Source: Chloroflexota bacterium (GTDB lineage Bacteria; Chloroflexota; Anaerolineae; Anaerolineales; Villigracilaceae). Taken from it: a stretch of DNA of 46,410 nt. Below are positions 16,252 to 24,026 of the stretch, in pieces (the first letter of the stretch is position 1; each line of letters opens with the position of its first letter). The notes below the pieces were generated by a model, which saw nothing but the letters and a program-made list of their open reading frames with translations, was not told the origin of the DNA and searched no databases. The translations under genes and the position numbers were made by a program. The stretch covers positions 1 through 46,410 of the forward strand of contig QMIW01000026.1 in assembly GCA_024434165.1 (NCBI GenBank), given 5' to 3'.

Positions 16252-17586
16252 ATGACTGACAACACACAACAATGGATTGAAAAAGACAAGAAACAACTGC
16301 ATCCCGTGTACCATCCCAAGACTCATGCCAATCCGCTGGTGATCGAGCGCGGAGAAGGGGTGTGGCTCTACACCACTGACGGACGAAAAATCCTCGACGG
16401 CATGGCGGGATTGTGGAACGTCAACGCGGGTTACGGGCGCGAGGAACTTGCCCAAGCCGCCTACGACCAGATGAAAGAACTGGCGTTCACTTCCAATTTT
16501 TCGGGGATGACCAACCTGCCTTCGATTCAACTTGCCGATAAACTGGCGGGCTTTGCTTACGAAGGCTTGAACACCACCTTCTTCACGTCGGGCGGGTCGG
16601 AGGCAAACGACTCCGCATTCAAGACCGCGCGCTATTATTGGAAGCGAAAGGGTAAACCAGGCAAATATAAAATCATCGCCCGCAAGGGCTCGTATCACGG
16701 AATCACGCTCGCTTCCACCTTTGCCACTGGACTGGAAAAGTATCACACCATGTTTGGTCCCGCGCTGGAGGGTTTTGTCCACATCCCTGCGCCGAATCCG
16801 TATCGCTATGAAGGTCAATTGAAGGATGGCGAGACGGTTGGTCGAGCTGCGGCGCGTGAACTGGAGGAGGCGATTCTGCGCGAGGGAGCGGACTCAATCG
16901 CTGCTTTCATCGCCGAGCCTGTCATGGGCGTGGGAGGCGTGATCGTCCCGCCTGACGATTATTTCCCGCTCGTCCGTCAGATTTGCGACAAATACGAGAT
17001 TCTCTTCATCGCGGACGAAGTCATCACAGGCTTTGGGCGCACGGGCGAATGGTTCGCGCTCAAGCATTGGAATGTCAAACCCGATATTCTCTCCTTTGCC
17101 AAAGCCATCACCAGCGGATACGCCCAACTTGGCGGCATCCAAATCTCAGACGAAATCCGCGAGACGATGGAATCCGCCGCAGACACCGAAGCGTACATGC
17201 ACGGTTACACTTATTCGGGTCACGCCATGGCGTGCGCGGTGGGATTGAAAAATCTCGAAATCATGGAAAAAGAGAATTACCCGCAGCGCGCCCGCGAATT
17301 GGGTAAACGCCTGCTCGACGGATTGAAGTCGCTGCTGGAGTTTCCCTTCGTCGGCGATGTGCGCGGACTGGGTCTGGTCTGCGGCGTCGAAATCGTCTCG
17401 GACAAAGCCGCCAAAACCGCCGATCCCGCGCTGGCGATGAAGATCTTCAAAGCCGCCGAGGAGCGCGGATTGCGTTCGCGTCCGCTGGGAAATGTGCTGG
17501 CGTTCTCGCCGCCGCTTTCCATTCATGAAGATGAGGTGGATGAGATCGTTCGCAGGTTGGGAGCGGCGATGGATAGTGTGAGGTAA
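16252..17586 (+). CDS. Class III PLP-dependent aminotransferase
   Basis: A 444-residue omega-aminotransferase. The PLP lysine is Lys284 (SFAKAITSGY), Asp255 lies in FIADEVITGFGRTG, and the phosphate-binding TSGGSEAND is at 112-120. The length and the early GLWNVNAGYGR segment fit the group that includes taurine-pyruvate, beta-alanine-pyruvate and putrescine aminotransferases. The amine donor cannot be chosen from sequence. The frame reaches an upstream TTG at 16240, but ATG 16252 has GGAG 7-10 nt before it. The MoeA-like gene follows on the same strand after 39 nt. Confidence 0.9.
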   Translation: MTDNTQQWIEKDKKQLHPVYHPKTHANPLVIERGEGVWLYTTDGRKILDGMAGLWNVNAGYGREELAQAAYDQMKELAFTSNFSGMTNLPSIQLADKLAGFAYEGLNTTFFTSGGSEANDSAFKTARYYWKRKGKPGKYKIIARKGSYHGITLASTFATGLEKYHTMFGPALEGFVHIPAPNPYRYEGQLKDGETVGRAAARELEEAILREGADSIAAFIAEPVMGVGGVIVPPDDYFPLVRQICDKYEILFIADEVITGFGRTGEWFALKHWNVKPDILSFAKAITSGYAQLGGIQISDEIRETMESAADTEAYMHGYTYSGHAMACAVGLKNLEIMEKENYPQRARELGKRLLDGLKSLLEFPFVGDVRGLGLVCGVEIVSDKAAKTADPALAMKIFKAAEERGLRSRPLGNVLAFSPPLSIHEDEVDEIVRRLGAAMDSVR

Positions 17587-17625
17587 TTGGTAATTCGGTA
17601 TCTGAAATCGCAAATCGTAAATCAA

Positions 17626-19689
17626 ATGTCTGTCTACCTTCATGATATTCCCCTTGCCCAGGCGCAGGCAAGATTTCGAGAAGCCTTGCAGAAAGCAAAT
17701 CTCTGGCGTGTGCTTGGCGTGGAGGAAATTCCGCTTGACGAAAATGCGCTGGGACGAGTCGCCGCCGAGCCGATTTGGGCAAAAGTTTCCTCGCCGCATT
17801 ATCATGCCTCCGCGATGGACGGCTTTGCTGTTCGCGCAGAAGATACGAGCGGGGCGCAGCCGACGACGCCTGTTCAGTTATCAGTGATTAGTAGCCAGTC
17901 GTCAGTCTCTAATCTCCAATCTCCAATCTCTCAATATGTGGATACGGGCGACCCGCTGCCGGAATGGGCGAATGCAGTTATTCCGATTGAAAACACAGAA
18001 CCTTTGGACGAAAACGGACAAATAACGCCCGCCGTACGCGGACCATCGTCCATTCGCATCCGCGCTGCGGTTGCCCCGTGGAGCCATGTCCGCCCGCTGG
18101 GAGAGGACATTGTTGCCACACAACTTGTCCTTCCTGCGGGACACATTCTCAAGCCAGTGGATTTGGGTGCCATCGCCGCGGCGGGACATCAAACCGTCCG
18201 CGTGGCGCGCAAGCCAAAGGTGGCGATTCTTCCAACTGGCACGGAACTTGTCCCGATTGGGTCGAATCTTAAGCCAGGCGACATTCTCGAATATAACTCG
18301 CTCGTCATTGCGGCGCAGATTCGACAAATGGGCGGCGAGCCAACCCGTTTCCCGATCACCAAAGATGATTTCGATTTGATTTGCGAGCGCGTGCAGGAAG
18401 CCGCGCAATCCCACGACCTCGTTCTGCTCAACGCGGGTTCATCCGCAGGCGCGGAGGATTTCTCTGCCAAAGTGGTAGAAAAACTGGGAACGCTGCTCGT
18501 TCACGGCATCGCCGTCCGCCCCGGACATCCCGTAATTTTAGGTGTCAGTGCGAGCGGCGCTGCAAGCGCCGCGAAGCAATCTCCTCGATATGGGGAGATT
18601 GCTTCGTCGCTCCCGCCGGTCGTTCCTCGCAATGACATGGTTCCCATCATCGGCGTCCCCGGCTACCCTGTCTCCGCTGCGTTGACCGTGGATATCTTCG
18701 TCGAACCCCTCATTGCCAAATGGCTGGGGCGGCGTCCGCTGGAGCTGCCCACGGAAACTGCAATTCTCACACGCAAGTTGGTCTCGCCCGCAGGCGACGA
18801 TGATTTTGTGCGCGTCGTGGTTGGCAAAGTTGGAGATAAACTTCTCGCCGCGCCGCTTTCACGCGGGGCAGGAGTCATCACCTCGCTGGTGCAGGCGGAT
18901 GGGCTGGCGCTCATCCCAAGCGGCGTGCAAGGCATGGAAGCGGGCGAAAAGATTCAAGTGCGGCTGTATCGCAATCGAAACGAGATCGAAAAAACGATTC
19001 TCGCCATCGGCTCGCACGACCTGACCCTCGACCTCATGGCTCAATTCCTCGCCGGGCATGACCGCCGCCTTGCATCCGCCAATGTCGGGTCGCAGGGCGG
19101 GCTGGTGGCGCTGCGGCGCGGCGAAGCGCATTTGGCTGGCTCTCATCTGCTCGATACACAAACGGGTGAATACAACATTTCGTACATTCGCCAGTACATG
19201 CCGAATATTCCAGTGAAAGTTATCGCATTGGTGGGACGCGATCAAGGGTTGATCGTAAGGAGGGGAAACCCAAAGGGAATCAAAACTCTGGAAGACCTGA
19301 CCAGGTCCGAGGTCCAATATGTGAACCGGCAGCGCGGCGCAGGCACGCGCGTCCTGCTCGATTATCATTTGAGTTTGATAACAATCTCCCCCGATTCCAT
19401 TGCAGGCTATCATCAGGAAGAGTATACTCACCTGGGTGTGGCGGCAGCGGTCGCTTCGGGGCGTGCCGACTGCGGTTTGGGAGTGGCAGCCGCTGCGCAA
19501 GCGCTGGACTTGGATTTCATCCCGCTCTTTCAGGAACGCTATGATCTGGTGATTCCGAAACCATTTGCCGAGGATGAATTGCTCGCGCCTCTCTTCGACC
19601 TGCTGGCTGATTCGCGTTTCAGAGAGGCGGTATCTCACCTGAAAGGATATGACGTGTCTGTGATGGGCAACGTAATTTTGGAGGACTGA
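17626..19689 (+). CDS. moeA: MoeA-type molybdopterin molybdotransferase fused to a periplasmic-binding-like domain
   Basis: A 687-residue fusion. Residues 1 to ~440 are MoeA, which inserts molybdate into adenylylated molybdopterin: ASAMDGFAVRAEDT (~62-75), LPTGTEL, NAGSSAGAEDF and the GVPGYPVSA loop. Residues ~450 to 687 match the type 2 periplasmic-binding-like domain (PBP_like) seen in some MoeA proteins, with GSHDLTLDLMA, GSQGGLVALRRGE and RQRGAGTRVLLD. Because the product has no signal peptide, that domain is cytosolic and may sense molybdate or cofactor. Two inserts of repeat DNA lie in frame (residues ~83-104 and ~306-338), both in loops. Start: ATG 17626; the 13 codons before it are low-complexity. 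Confidence 0.92.
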   Translation: MSVYLHDIPLAQAQARFREALQKANLWRVLGVEEIPLDENALGRVAAEPIWAKVSSPHYHASAMDGFAVRAEDTSGAQPTTPVQLSVISSQSSVSNLQSPISQYVDTGDPLPEWANAVIPIENTEPLDENGQITPAVRGPSSIRIRAAVAPWSHVRPLGEDIVATQLVLPAGHILKPVDLGAIAAAGHQTVRVARKPKVAILPTGTELVPIGSNLKPGDILEYNSLVIAAQIRQMGGEPTRFPITKDDFDLICERVQEAAQSHDLVLLNAGSSAGAEDFSAKVVEKLGTLLVHGIAVRPGHPVILGVSASGAASAAKQSPRYGEIASSLPPVVPRNDMVPIIGVPGYPVSAALTVDIFVEPLIAKWLGRRPLELPTETAILTRKLVSPAGDDDFVRVVVGKVGDKLLAAPLSRGAGVITSLVQADGLALIPSGVQGMEAGEKIQVRLYRNRNEIEKTILAIGSHDLTLDLMAQFLAGHDRRLASANVGSQGGLVALRRGEAHLAGSHLLDTQTGEYNISYIRQYMPNIPVKVIALVGRDQGLIVRRGNPKGIKTLEDLTRSEVQYVNRQRGAGTRVLLDYHLSLITISPDSIAGYHQEEYTHLGVAAAVASGRADCGLGVAAAAQALDLDFIPLFQERYDLVIPKPFAEDELLAPLFDLLADSRFREAVSHLKGYDVSVMGNVILED
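17873..17937. repeat. Low-complexity repeat inside moeA
   Basis: Tandem-like CAGTNATCAGT, CAGTCGTCAGTCTC and ATCTCCAATCTCCAATCTC sequence encodes a Ser/Gln-rich loop (VISSQSSVSNLQSPISQ) between MoeA segments. The composition is unlike the flanking codons and like intergenic low-complexity repeats. Confidence 0.6.
18543..18637. repeat. TGTCATTGCGAG-type palindromic repeat, copy 3, inside moeA
   Basis: Outer arms TGTCAGTGCGAG (18543-18554) and CTCGCAATGACA (18626-18637), inner arms GAAGCAATCTCC and GGAGATTGCTTC. The 95-bp element is read through in frame as part of moeA. It lies between PVILG and PIIGVPGYP, where ordinary MoeA proteins have only a short loop. Confidence 0.88.
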
Positions 19690-20057
19690 TGGCTGATGGA
19701 TTGATCATTGACGATAACCGCCAGACGGCGGATGCACTGCAACAAATGCTCGGTTTATTGGATTTACCGGCAAAGGTCGCGTACGGTTCCAGCCCAGCCA
19801 TGTCCATGCTGGCGGGTTTTGTGCCGCGTTTTATCTGTCTCGATATCAACATGCCCGGCGTGGATGGGACGGAGGTCCTCGCTTACATCCGCCGCGAGCC
19901 GCGCCTGATGAAAGTGCCGGTGGTGGTCATCACCTCTGACGACCAGCCTGAAACCCGCCAGCACGTGATGCGCGGCGGCGCCCAGGCGATGGTGGTCAAA
20001 CCCGTGACGATTGATATTCTGGAAGGCGCATTCAAGAAGGCTGGTATTATCAAGTAG
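19689..20057 (+). CDS. Single-domain response regulator
   Basis: A 122-residue receiver with no output domain. The phospho-acceptor is Asp52 (CLDINMPG), the acidic pair is Asp8-Asp9, Ser83 stands at the Thr/Ser site, and Lys104 (VVKPV) completes the active site. Its ATG shares one base with the moeA stop (TGATG), so it is translated with moeA, although no functional link is obvious. Stand-alone receivers act by protein contact or as phosphate shuttles. No kinase gene is adjacent; the nearest is in the signalling island from 24641. Confidence 0.88.
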   Translation: MADGLIIDDNRQTADALQQMLGLLDLPAKVAYGSSPAMSMLAGFVPRFICLDINMPGVDGTEVLAYIRREPRLMKVPVVVITSDDQPETRQHVMRGGAQAMVVKPVTIDILEGAFKKAGIIK

Positions 20058-20080
20058 AACGAGCGGCGAAGAATAATCTT

Positions 20081-20115
20081 TAGACCCTAAAGGTTTCCAA
20101 AACCTTTAGGGTCTA
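20081..20115. terminator. Perfect 16-bp inverted repeat between convergent genes
   Basis: TAGACCCTAAAGGTTT (20081-20096), three bases, then its exact complement at 20100-20115. It lies between the receiver gene and the convergent lipoprotein gene. It probably stops transcription from both sides, though the following bases are only weakly T-rich. Confidence 0.7.
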
Positions 20116-20130
20116 TTCTTGGATTGGCTT

Positions 20131-20892
20131 TTACGGCGGGGGCGGCCAGGGAATCTCCGCAGGTTTTGAGTAGCCGTGTTTTTCCACGGTATAAATCTTT
20201 CCATACGAGGGGGCGTTGCAGCCCGCTTCATCCTGGACGGTGTAACTGGTGGTAAATTGGTCGGCGTAGGCAAAGGTCCACCAGAGGGAGGCGCCGTTCT
20301 GGCAGACGAAGGCTTCGATCAGGTAGCCGCGGTCGTCGTCCGCAGTCATGTGGACTTGATCCCAGGTGATGGTGACGTCATCGCCGTCCCGCGTTGCCCG
20401 CACGTTTTGCGGCGGTCCGTAGCGGTTGCTGCCGATGGAGAGCAGGTTTGGTTCCACCTTGTTGACCGTGCTTACATCCCCGGCTACATCCACCACCGAA
20501 GGCGCGACCCAGCAGAAGTAGTTGAGCTTGTCGAATTTGATATACAGCCAGTTACTGTAAAACGCCCGCCCGCGCACGCTGCCCACATCGCCTTTATACA
20601 AATCGGCGGCGTGCAGGTAAGCGACCGATGGACCGTAACGGCAGTGCGCCTGCTTGTTGACCGTGACGGTGGGGAAGGCGAAGGTCGGTGTGGGGCTGAT
20701 GGTTGGTGTGAATGTGACTGTGGGTGTAAGTGTGATGGTCGGGGTAAATGTGGGTTCGGGCGTAAAGGTAAAGGTGGGGATGCTGGTTTCCGTTGGCGGC
20801 AGGGGGGTGGGCGTGGCGCCCTGGAAGGAAGGCGCATTGCACGCAAGCATGGCAAGCAGCAAAACCGCAAAAGCAGGGAAAAGTAGTTTCAT
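20131..20892 (-). CDS. Lipoprotein with Thr/Pro linker, SH3-like and fibronectin-like regions
   Basis: A 253-residue exported lipoprotein. The signal peptide ends in LAMLAC with Cys18 as the lipidation site. Residues ~25-78 are a Thr/Pro-rich spacer (repeated PTxTFTPT-like units). Residues ~78-130 resemble a bacterial SH3 domain (CRYGPSVAY, then WLYIKF and CWVAP). The rest looks like a fibronectin III-type strand set (PPQNVRATRDGDDVTITWDQV). Such proteins are common and uncharacterised in Anaerolineae; a cell-wall or surface binding role is inferred. Its start overlaps the stop of the deacetylase gene by 4 nt (ATGA), so the pair is co-transcribed. Confidence 0.8.
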   Translation of the reverse strand: MKLLFPAFAVLLLAMLACNAPSFQGATPTPLPPTETSIPTFTFTPEPTFTPTITLTPTVTFTPTISPTPTFAFPTVTVNKQAHCRYGPSVAYLHAADLYKGDVGSVRGRAFYSNWLYIKFDKLNYFCWVAPSVVDVAGDVSTVNKVEPNLLSIGSNRYGPPQNVRATRDGDDVTITWDQVHMTADDDRGYLIEAFVCQNGASLWWTFAYADQFTTSYTVQDEAGCNAPSYGKIYTVEKHGYSKPAEIPWPPPP

Positions 20893-21926
20893 TTGAAATT
20901 CTCCAGTAAAGTGCGGACGTTTTCGCCGAGCGCTTCGTTGGCATATCCGCCTTCCATGATAATGACAATGGGCAGGTTCAGGCTGGCAATCCTGTGACCG
21001 ATTTCAGCAAATCCATTCCGCGTGACGCGGAACTTGCCGAGCGGGTCGCCGTCGAAAGTATCCATTCCAGCGGAGAGGACGAGAAAATCAGGCGTGAACT
21101 TGCGAATCATCGCCAGCGCCTCATCCAACGCGCCGAGGTAGCCTGCATCGCCTGTGCCTTTGGGGAGCGGAAAATTGCGGTGAAAGCCCAGCCCCGCACC
21201 TGCGCCGGTTTCATCGGCAAAGCCGGCGTAATGCGGGTACTCAAAGTCCGGGTCGCCGTGAATCGAGATGGTCAGCACGTCGCTCCGTTCGTAGAAGATA
21301 TCCTGCGTGCCGTTCCCGGCGTGGTAGTCAATGTCGAGCAGGGCGGTCTTCCCTTTGGCAGAGAGCCAATTGGCAGCCACCGAAGCGTTGTTGATGAAGC
21401 AATATCCGCCGGCATAATCCCTCCCTGCGTGATGCCCCGGCGGGCGGCAAAGGGCAAAGGCAGACCGTTGACCGTGGACGATGGACGACGAGGCGCTCAA
21501 CGCGCAGTTTGCGGAAGCGAGAGCAGCCTGGTAAGTTCCCGCAACGATGCAGGCGGATAAATCCATGATGTAGTAGCCGCCGCGTCCGTGAAGCGAATTT
21601 GTGGGGCGCGTGTTTCGCCGCAAAGCAAAGGTGGCGGGTAGAAAGGCATGCGCTTCCGGCGACGCCGCAACTTCGGGGTCGGAACTCAGCCACTCGGTCC
21701 AGCACGAGGCGAGGAAGTTGATGTAATCGCGGTCGTGCACGGCGAGAATCGGGTCCAAGCCAAAATCCTCCGGCTCGCTGAATTCCGCCCAGTCCGTTTT
21801 TTTCAACGCCGCCAGAATGCGGTCCATGCGGTCGGGGTTTTCATAATACGGAACGCGCTTGCCGCCGTCGAAGACCTCGAAGGGCGGGTGGTGCCTGCGG
21901 TGTTCGTTCGTGTAAAATATTTTCAT
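20889..21926 (-). CDS. HDAC-family deacetylase, acetylpolyamine amidohydrolase-like
   Basis: A 345-residue zinc hydrolase of the arginase/deacetylase superfamily. The active-site pair His165-His166 is in RPPGHHAG. Zinc ligands Asp200 and His202 are in LDIDYHAGNGTQ and Asp289 in AGMDTFDGDPLG. The transition-state Tyr328 is in EGGY. Bacterial members with this layout, including the GYYIMD stretch at 117-122, deacetylate acetylpolyamines or other small acetylamides; the substrate here is inferred. The SASSSIVHGQRS stretch (144-155) is encoded by low-complexity repeat DNA at 21463-21493. The minus strand has TAAAAT 9 nt before the ATG, giving almost no leader. Confidence 0.92.
   Translation of the reverse strand: MKIFYTNEHRRHHPPFEVFDGGKRVPYYENPDRMDRILAALKKTDWAEFSEPEDFGLDPILAVHDRDYINFLASCWTEWLSSDPEVAASPEAHAFLPATFALRRNTRPTNSLHGRGGYYIMDLSACIVAGTYQAALASANCALSASSSIVHGQRSAFALCRPPGHHAGRDYAGGYCFINNASVAANWLSAKGKTALLDIDYHAGNGTQDIFYERSDVLTISIHGDPDFEYPHYAGFADETGAGAGLGFHRNFPLPKGTGDAGYLGALDEALAMIRKFTPDFLVLSAGMDTFDGDPLGKFRVTRNGFAEIGHRIASLNLPIVIIMEGGYANEALGENVRTLLENFK
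21463..21493. repeat. Low-complexity GTCCATCGTCC-type repeat inside the deacetylase gene
   Basis: The segment reads GTCGTCCATCGTCCACGGTC on the minus strand, close in style to the repeats at 6191 and 41900. It adds a few residues just before the active-site strand. Confidence 0.5.
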
Positions 21927-21935
21927 GGTAAGACA

Positions 21936-21941
21936 ATTTTA
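21936..21941 (-). promoter_or_regulatory. -10 box of the deacetylase gene
   Basis: TAAAAT on the minus strand, 9 nt before the ATG (21924-21926). The implied leader is about 2-3 nt with no Shine-Dalgarno site. Confidence 0.45.
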
Positions 21942-21976
21942 CCCGCAGGCGTCTGTGACGCCGGAGGAATAACGAT

Positions 21977-22534
21977 ATGGAACTGTTCGAAGCGATTTTC
22001 GGAAGACACAATATCAGTAAAGTGAAGCCCGATCCTGTCCCGCGCGAGGCAATCGAAAAACTTTTGAGCGCCGCGGTTCAGGCGCCGAACCACCACAAGG
22101 TGCGGCCCTGGCGCTTCGTTGTGTTGACCGGGGATGGGCGGAAAAAACTTGGCGACGTGATGGCCGCCTCTTTCCTGGACCGGAATCCGGGTACGCCGCC
22201 CGAAGGCTTGGACAAGACCCGGGCTTTGCCGCTGCGCGCGCCGGTGATCATTGCCGTCGGAGTGGAGAAGCCCGCCGAGTCCAAGATCATCGAAATCGAA
22301 AATGTGACTGCCGCGGCCGCGGCATGCCAGAATATTCTGCTCGCGGCGCACGCGCTGGGATTGGGCGTCGGCTGGCGCACCGGCGAATGGGCGCGCGACC
22401 CCAGGGTGAAGGAGTTTCTCGGCTTCGATGCCGACCAGCATCTTATTGCCTTTCTTTATGTCGGGTATCCCGACGTAACGCCGGAACCTTCCGAACGACC
22501 GGGGTATGAGGATCGGGTGAGGTGGATTGAGTAA
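21977..22534 (+). CDS. Nitroreductase-family flavoprotein
   Basis: A 185-residue FMN-dependent oxidoreductase of the short YdjA-like nitroreductase group. The N-terminal FEAIFGRHNISKVK and AAVQAPNHHKVRPWRFVVL match the FMN-binding region, and ALGLGVGWRTGEWARDPRVKEFLGF the C-terminal part. It would use NAD(P)H to reduce nitro groups, quinones or other acceptors; the physiological substrate is unknown. GGAGG lies about 11 nt upstream of the ATG. It diverges from the deacetylase gene over a 50-bp spacer. Confidence 0.9.
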   Translation: MELFEAIFGRHNISKVKPDPVPREAIEKLLSAAVQAPNHHKVRPWRFVVLTGDGRKKLGDVMAASFLDRNPGTPPEGLDKTRALPLRAPVIIAVGVEKPAESKIIEIENVTAAAAACQNILLAAHALGLGVGWRTGEWARDPRVKEFLGFDADQHLIAFLYVGYPDVTPEPSERPGYEDRVRWIE

Positions 22535-22621
22535 CTGATGCTGCGCAGTTTGCAGCACCGCAACCCTTCGGCAACCCGGGTACTGCGGCATTTCTGTTGC
22601 GCCTGAAGGGTTACAAGATAT

Positions 22622-22674
22622 CAGACCTCTTGTATAAGTGCTCCCGCCGCAGTCCCCGGCGGCGGGGATGCCGC
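22622..22674. repeat. GC-rich dispersed repeat, copy 2
   Basis: About 53 bp nearly identical to 38254-38306: both start AGACYTCTTGTATAAGTG and continue through CCCGCCGC and GGCGGCGGGGATGCCGCC. The right terminal arm found at 38334-38344 is absent here, so this copy looks truncated. It lies after the nitroreductase gene beside an AACCCTTC (22562-22569) / GAAGGGTT (22605-22612) inverted repeat that may act as a terminator. Confidence 0.8.
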
Positions 22675-22696
22675 CCATTTTTAAGTTGTTTGGGCG

Positions 22697-23578
22697 CTAG
22701 CGTCTTCCCAAAACTTCCAACATGATGTCGGGCCGGTCGGTGATGATGCCGTCCACGCCCCACTCGGTGAATTTGCGCATGGTCTCTTCGTCGTTGATCG
22801 TCCAGGGTTCGACGGCGAGGTTGCGGGCGTGCGCCGCTTTTACAAACGCGGAAGTCATGACGGTGATTCCGCCCGATTCTTCGGGGACTTGCAGGGAGTA
22901 AAACCTCGGGGAATGGAAACCGCCGAGGAAGGCTTTGGTCATCAGCACAAAGACGGTCGTTTCGTCCTTTGCGCTGGAGGTGGCGACTTCGGGACATTCC
23001 ACGCGGAATTCCTCCAGCCGCTCATCGTGAAAAGAGGCGACCAGCACCTTGTCCTGCATATCGTACGCGCGGATCGTTTTGCAGAACGGCTCCGCCATCG
23101 AAGCGTTCGTCTTTTTGATTTCAATGGTCATGCGCATGCCGGGGAAGGCGGCAAAGATTTCCTCCAGCGTCGGCACGGTGATGCCCTGTCCACGGAAGGG
23201 GAAGGCGGCTCCGTCGTCCGGCGTCCAGTCGTAGGCGGCATCGAGTGTTTTGAGTTCGGCGAGCGTCATGGATTCGATCTCGCCGCTGCCATCGGTGGTG
23301 CGGTCCACGGTTTCGTCGTGCATGAGGACGAGGACGCCGTCTGAAGTGATGTGCAGATCCATTTCCAGCACGTCCACGCCGAGGTCTGCGGCGTTTTGAA
23401 ATGCGAACAGGGTGTTGCCGGGCCAGAGACCGTCCCCTCCCTGGTGGGCAATCACCAGCGGATAGTTCAAATCGGGGGCGTAGTAAGGGTGGTCGGGCGC
23501 CGGCTTCGATGTGGCGCGAAGAATGCCTGCGGCAAGGAGGATGGCAAGGATGGCAATCTGCCAGGGCTTGAGTTTCAT
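22697..23578 (-). CDS. Membrane-anchored glycerophosphodiester phosphodiesterase
   Basis: A 293-residue GDPD-family enzyme with an N-terminal hydrophobic helix (about 5-21) that should export or anchor it. GDPDs cleave glycerophosphodiesters to glycerol 3-phosphate and an alcohol. His45 and His87 are the expected catalytic histidines, with metal ligands Glu72 and Asp74 in LEMDLHIT. The usual HRG and PENT motifs read HQG and PGNT. C-terminal EPWTINDEETMRKFTEWGVDGIITDRPD is typical. The frame continues upstream to 23683, but ATG 23578 starts the signal helix and has GGAG about 9-12 nt before it. Confidence 0.9.
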   Translation of the reverse strand: MKLKPWQIAILAILLAAGILRATSKPAPDHPYYAPDLNYPLVIAHQGGDGLWPGNTLFAFQNAADLGVDVLEMDLHITSDGVLVLMHDETVDRTTDGSGEIESMTLAELKTLDAAYDWTPDDGAAFPFRGQGITVPTLEEIFAAFPGMRMTIEIKKTNASMAEPFCKTIRAYDMQDKVLVASFHDERLEEFRVECPEVATSSAKDETTVFVLMTKAFLGGFHSPRFYSLQVPEESGGITVMTSAFVKAAHARNLAVEPWTINDEETMRKFTEWGVDGIITDRPDIMLEVLGRR

Positions 23579-23621
23579 GAGGGATGCTCCGGGGTGAAGT
23601 TGTGTTATTTTACCTTCGGAA

Positions 23622-23650
23622 TTGACACCCTCCCTGTTTTCACGTATAAG
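23622..23650 (+). promoter_or_regulatory. Strong sigma70-type promoter of a small membrane protein gene
   Basis: Consensus TTGACA (23622-23627), a 17-bp spacer and TATAAG (23645-23650). This is the closest match to consensus in the window, with a ~25-nt leader that includes GGAGG. Confidence 0.85.
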
Positions 23651-23681
23651 TAACCCGCTACTAAAACTTTTGGAGGAATCC

Positions 23682-23918
23682 ATGCTGGCATTGCGGTTGC
23701 TTTCTGAGGGTGTTGAAGGTCCAAATACCGAACTCGTCTGGGTTTTGTATGCGGGAATGGCGTTTTTCTTTCTGGTGATTCTGCTTGGGTGGTGGTCGGC
23801 TTCAGGAAAACAGGATCAGGTCGAGGTCCCGATGGAGGCGGAGGAATCCAATCCGAACGTCAACATCGCATCGGAAGAAAATGCCCGCAAGGCGAAAGGC
23901 GGGCGCCGGAAGAAGTGA
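23682..23918 (+). CDS. Small single-pass membrane protein of unknown function
   Basis: A 78-residue protein with a short N-terminal segment, one transmembrane helix (about 18-40, LVWVLYAGMAFFFLVILLGWW), an acidic stretch (46-66) and a very basic C-terminus ending in KGGRRKK. The positive tail suggests that the C-terminus is cytoplasmic. GGAGG lies 6 nt before ATG 23682, and a near-consensus promoter precedes it; codons upstream in the same frame overlap that promoter. The strong promoter implies high expression. I recognise no family. The cytochrome c gene downstream (24027) has its own promoter, so a link is not established. Confidence 0.8.
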   Translation: MLALRLLSEGVEGPNTELVWVLYAGMAFFFLVILLGWWSASGKQDQVEVPMEAEESNPNVNIASEENARKAKGGRRKK

Positions 23919-23988
23919 CTTGTCTGTGAGCCTGAATGTCAATGAATTTTTGTAATTTAAGTCACAGTGTATTTTTTCACAACCCGGA

Positions 23989-23994
23989 TATAAT
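23989..23994 (+). promoter_or_regulatory. -10 box of the cytochrome c gene
   Basis: TATAAT lies 32 nt before the ATG at 24027, followed by a CCGGAGG ribosome-binding site. No clear -35 box was found. Confidence 0.5.
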
Positions 23995-24026
23995 CGCTTG
24001 CAACAAAAATCAACCGGAGGTTTACG

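Noticed and set aside
14715..16319. 534-codon open frame antisense to guaB
   Set aside because: It mirrors a highly conserved gene in a GC-rich genome, is rich in Arg and His, and matches no known protein pattern, so it is a shadow frame.
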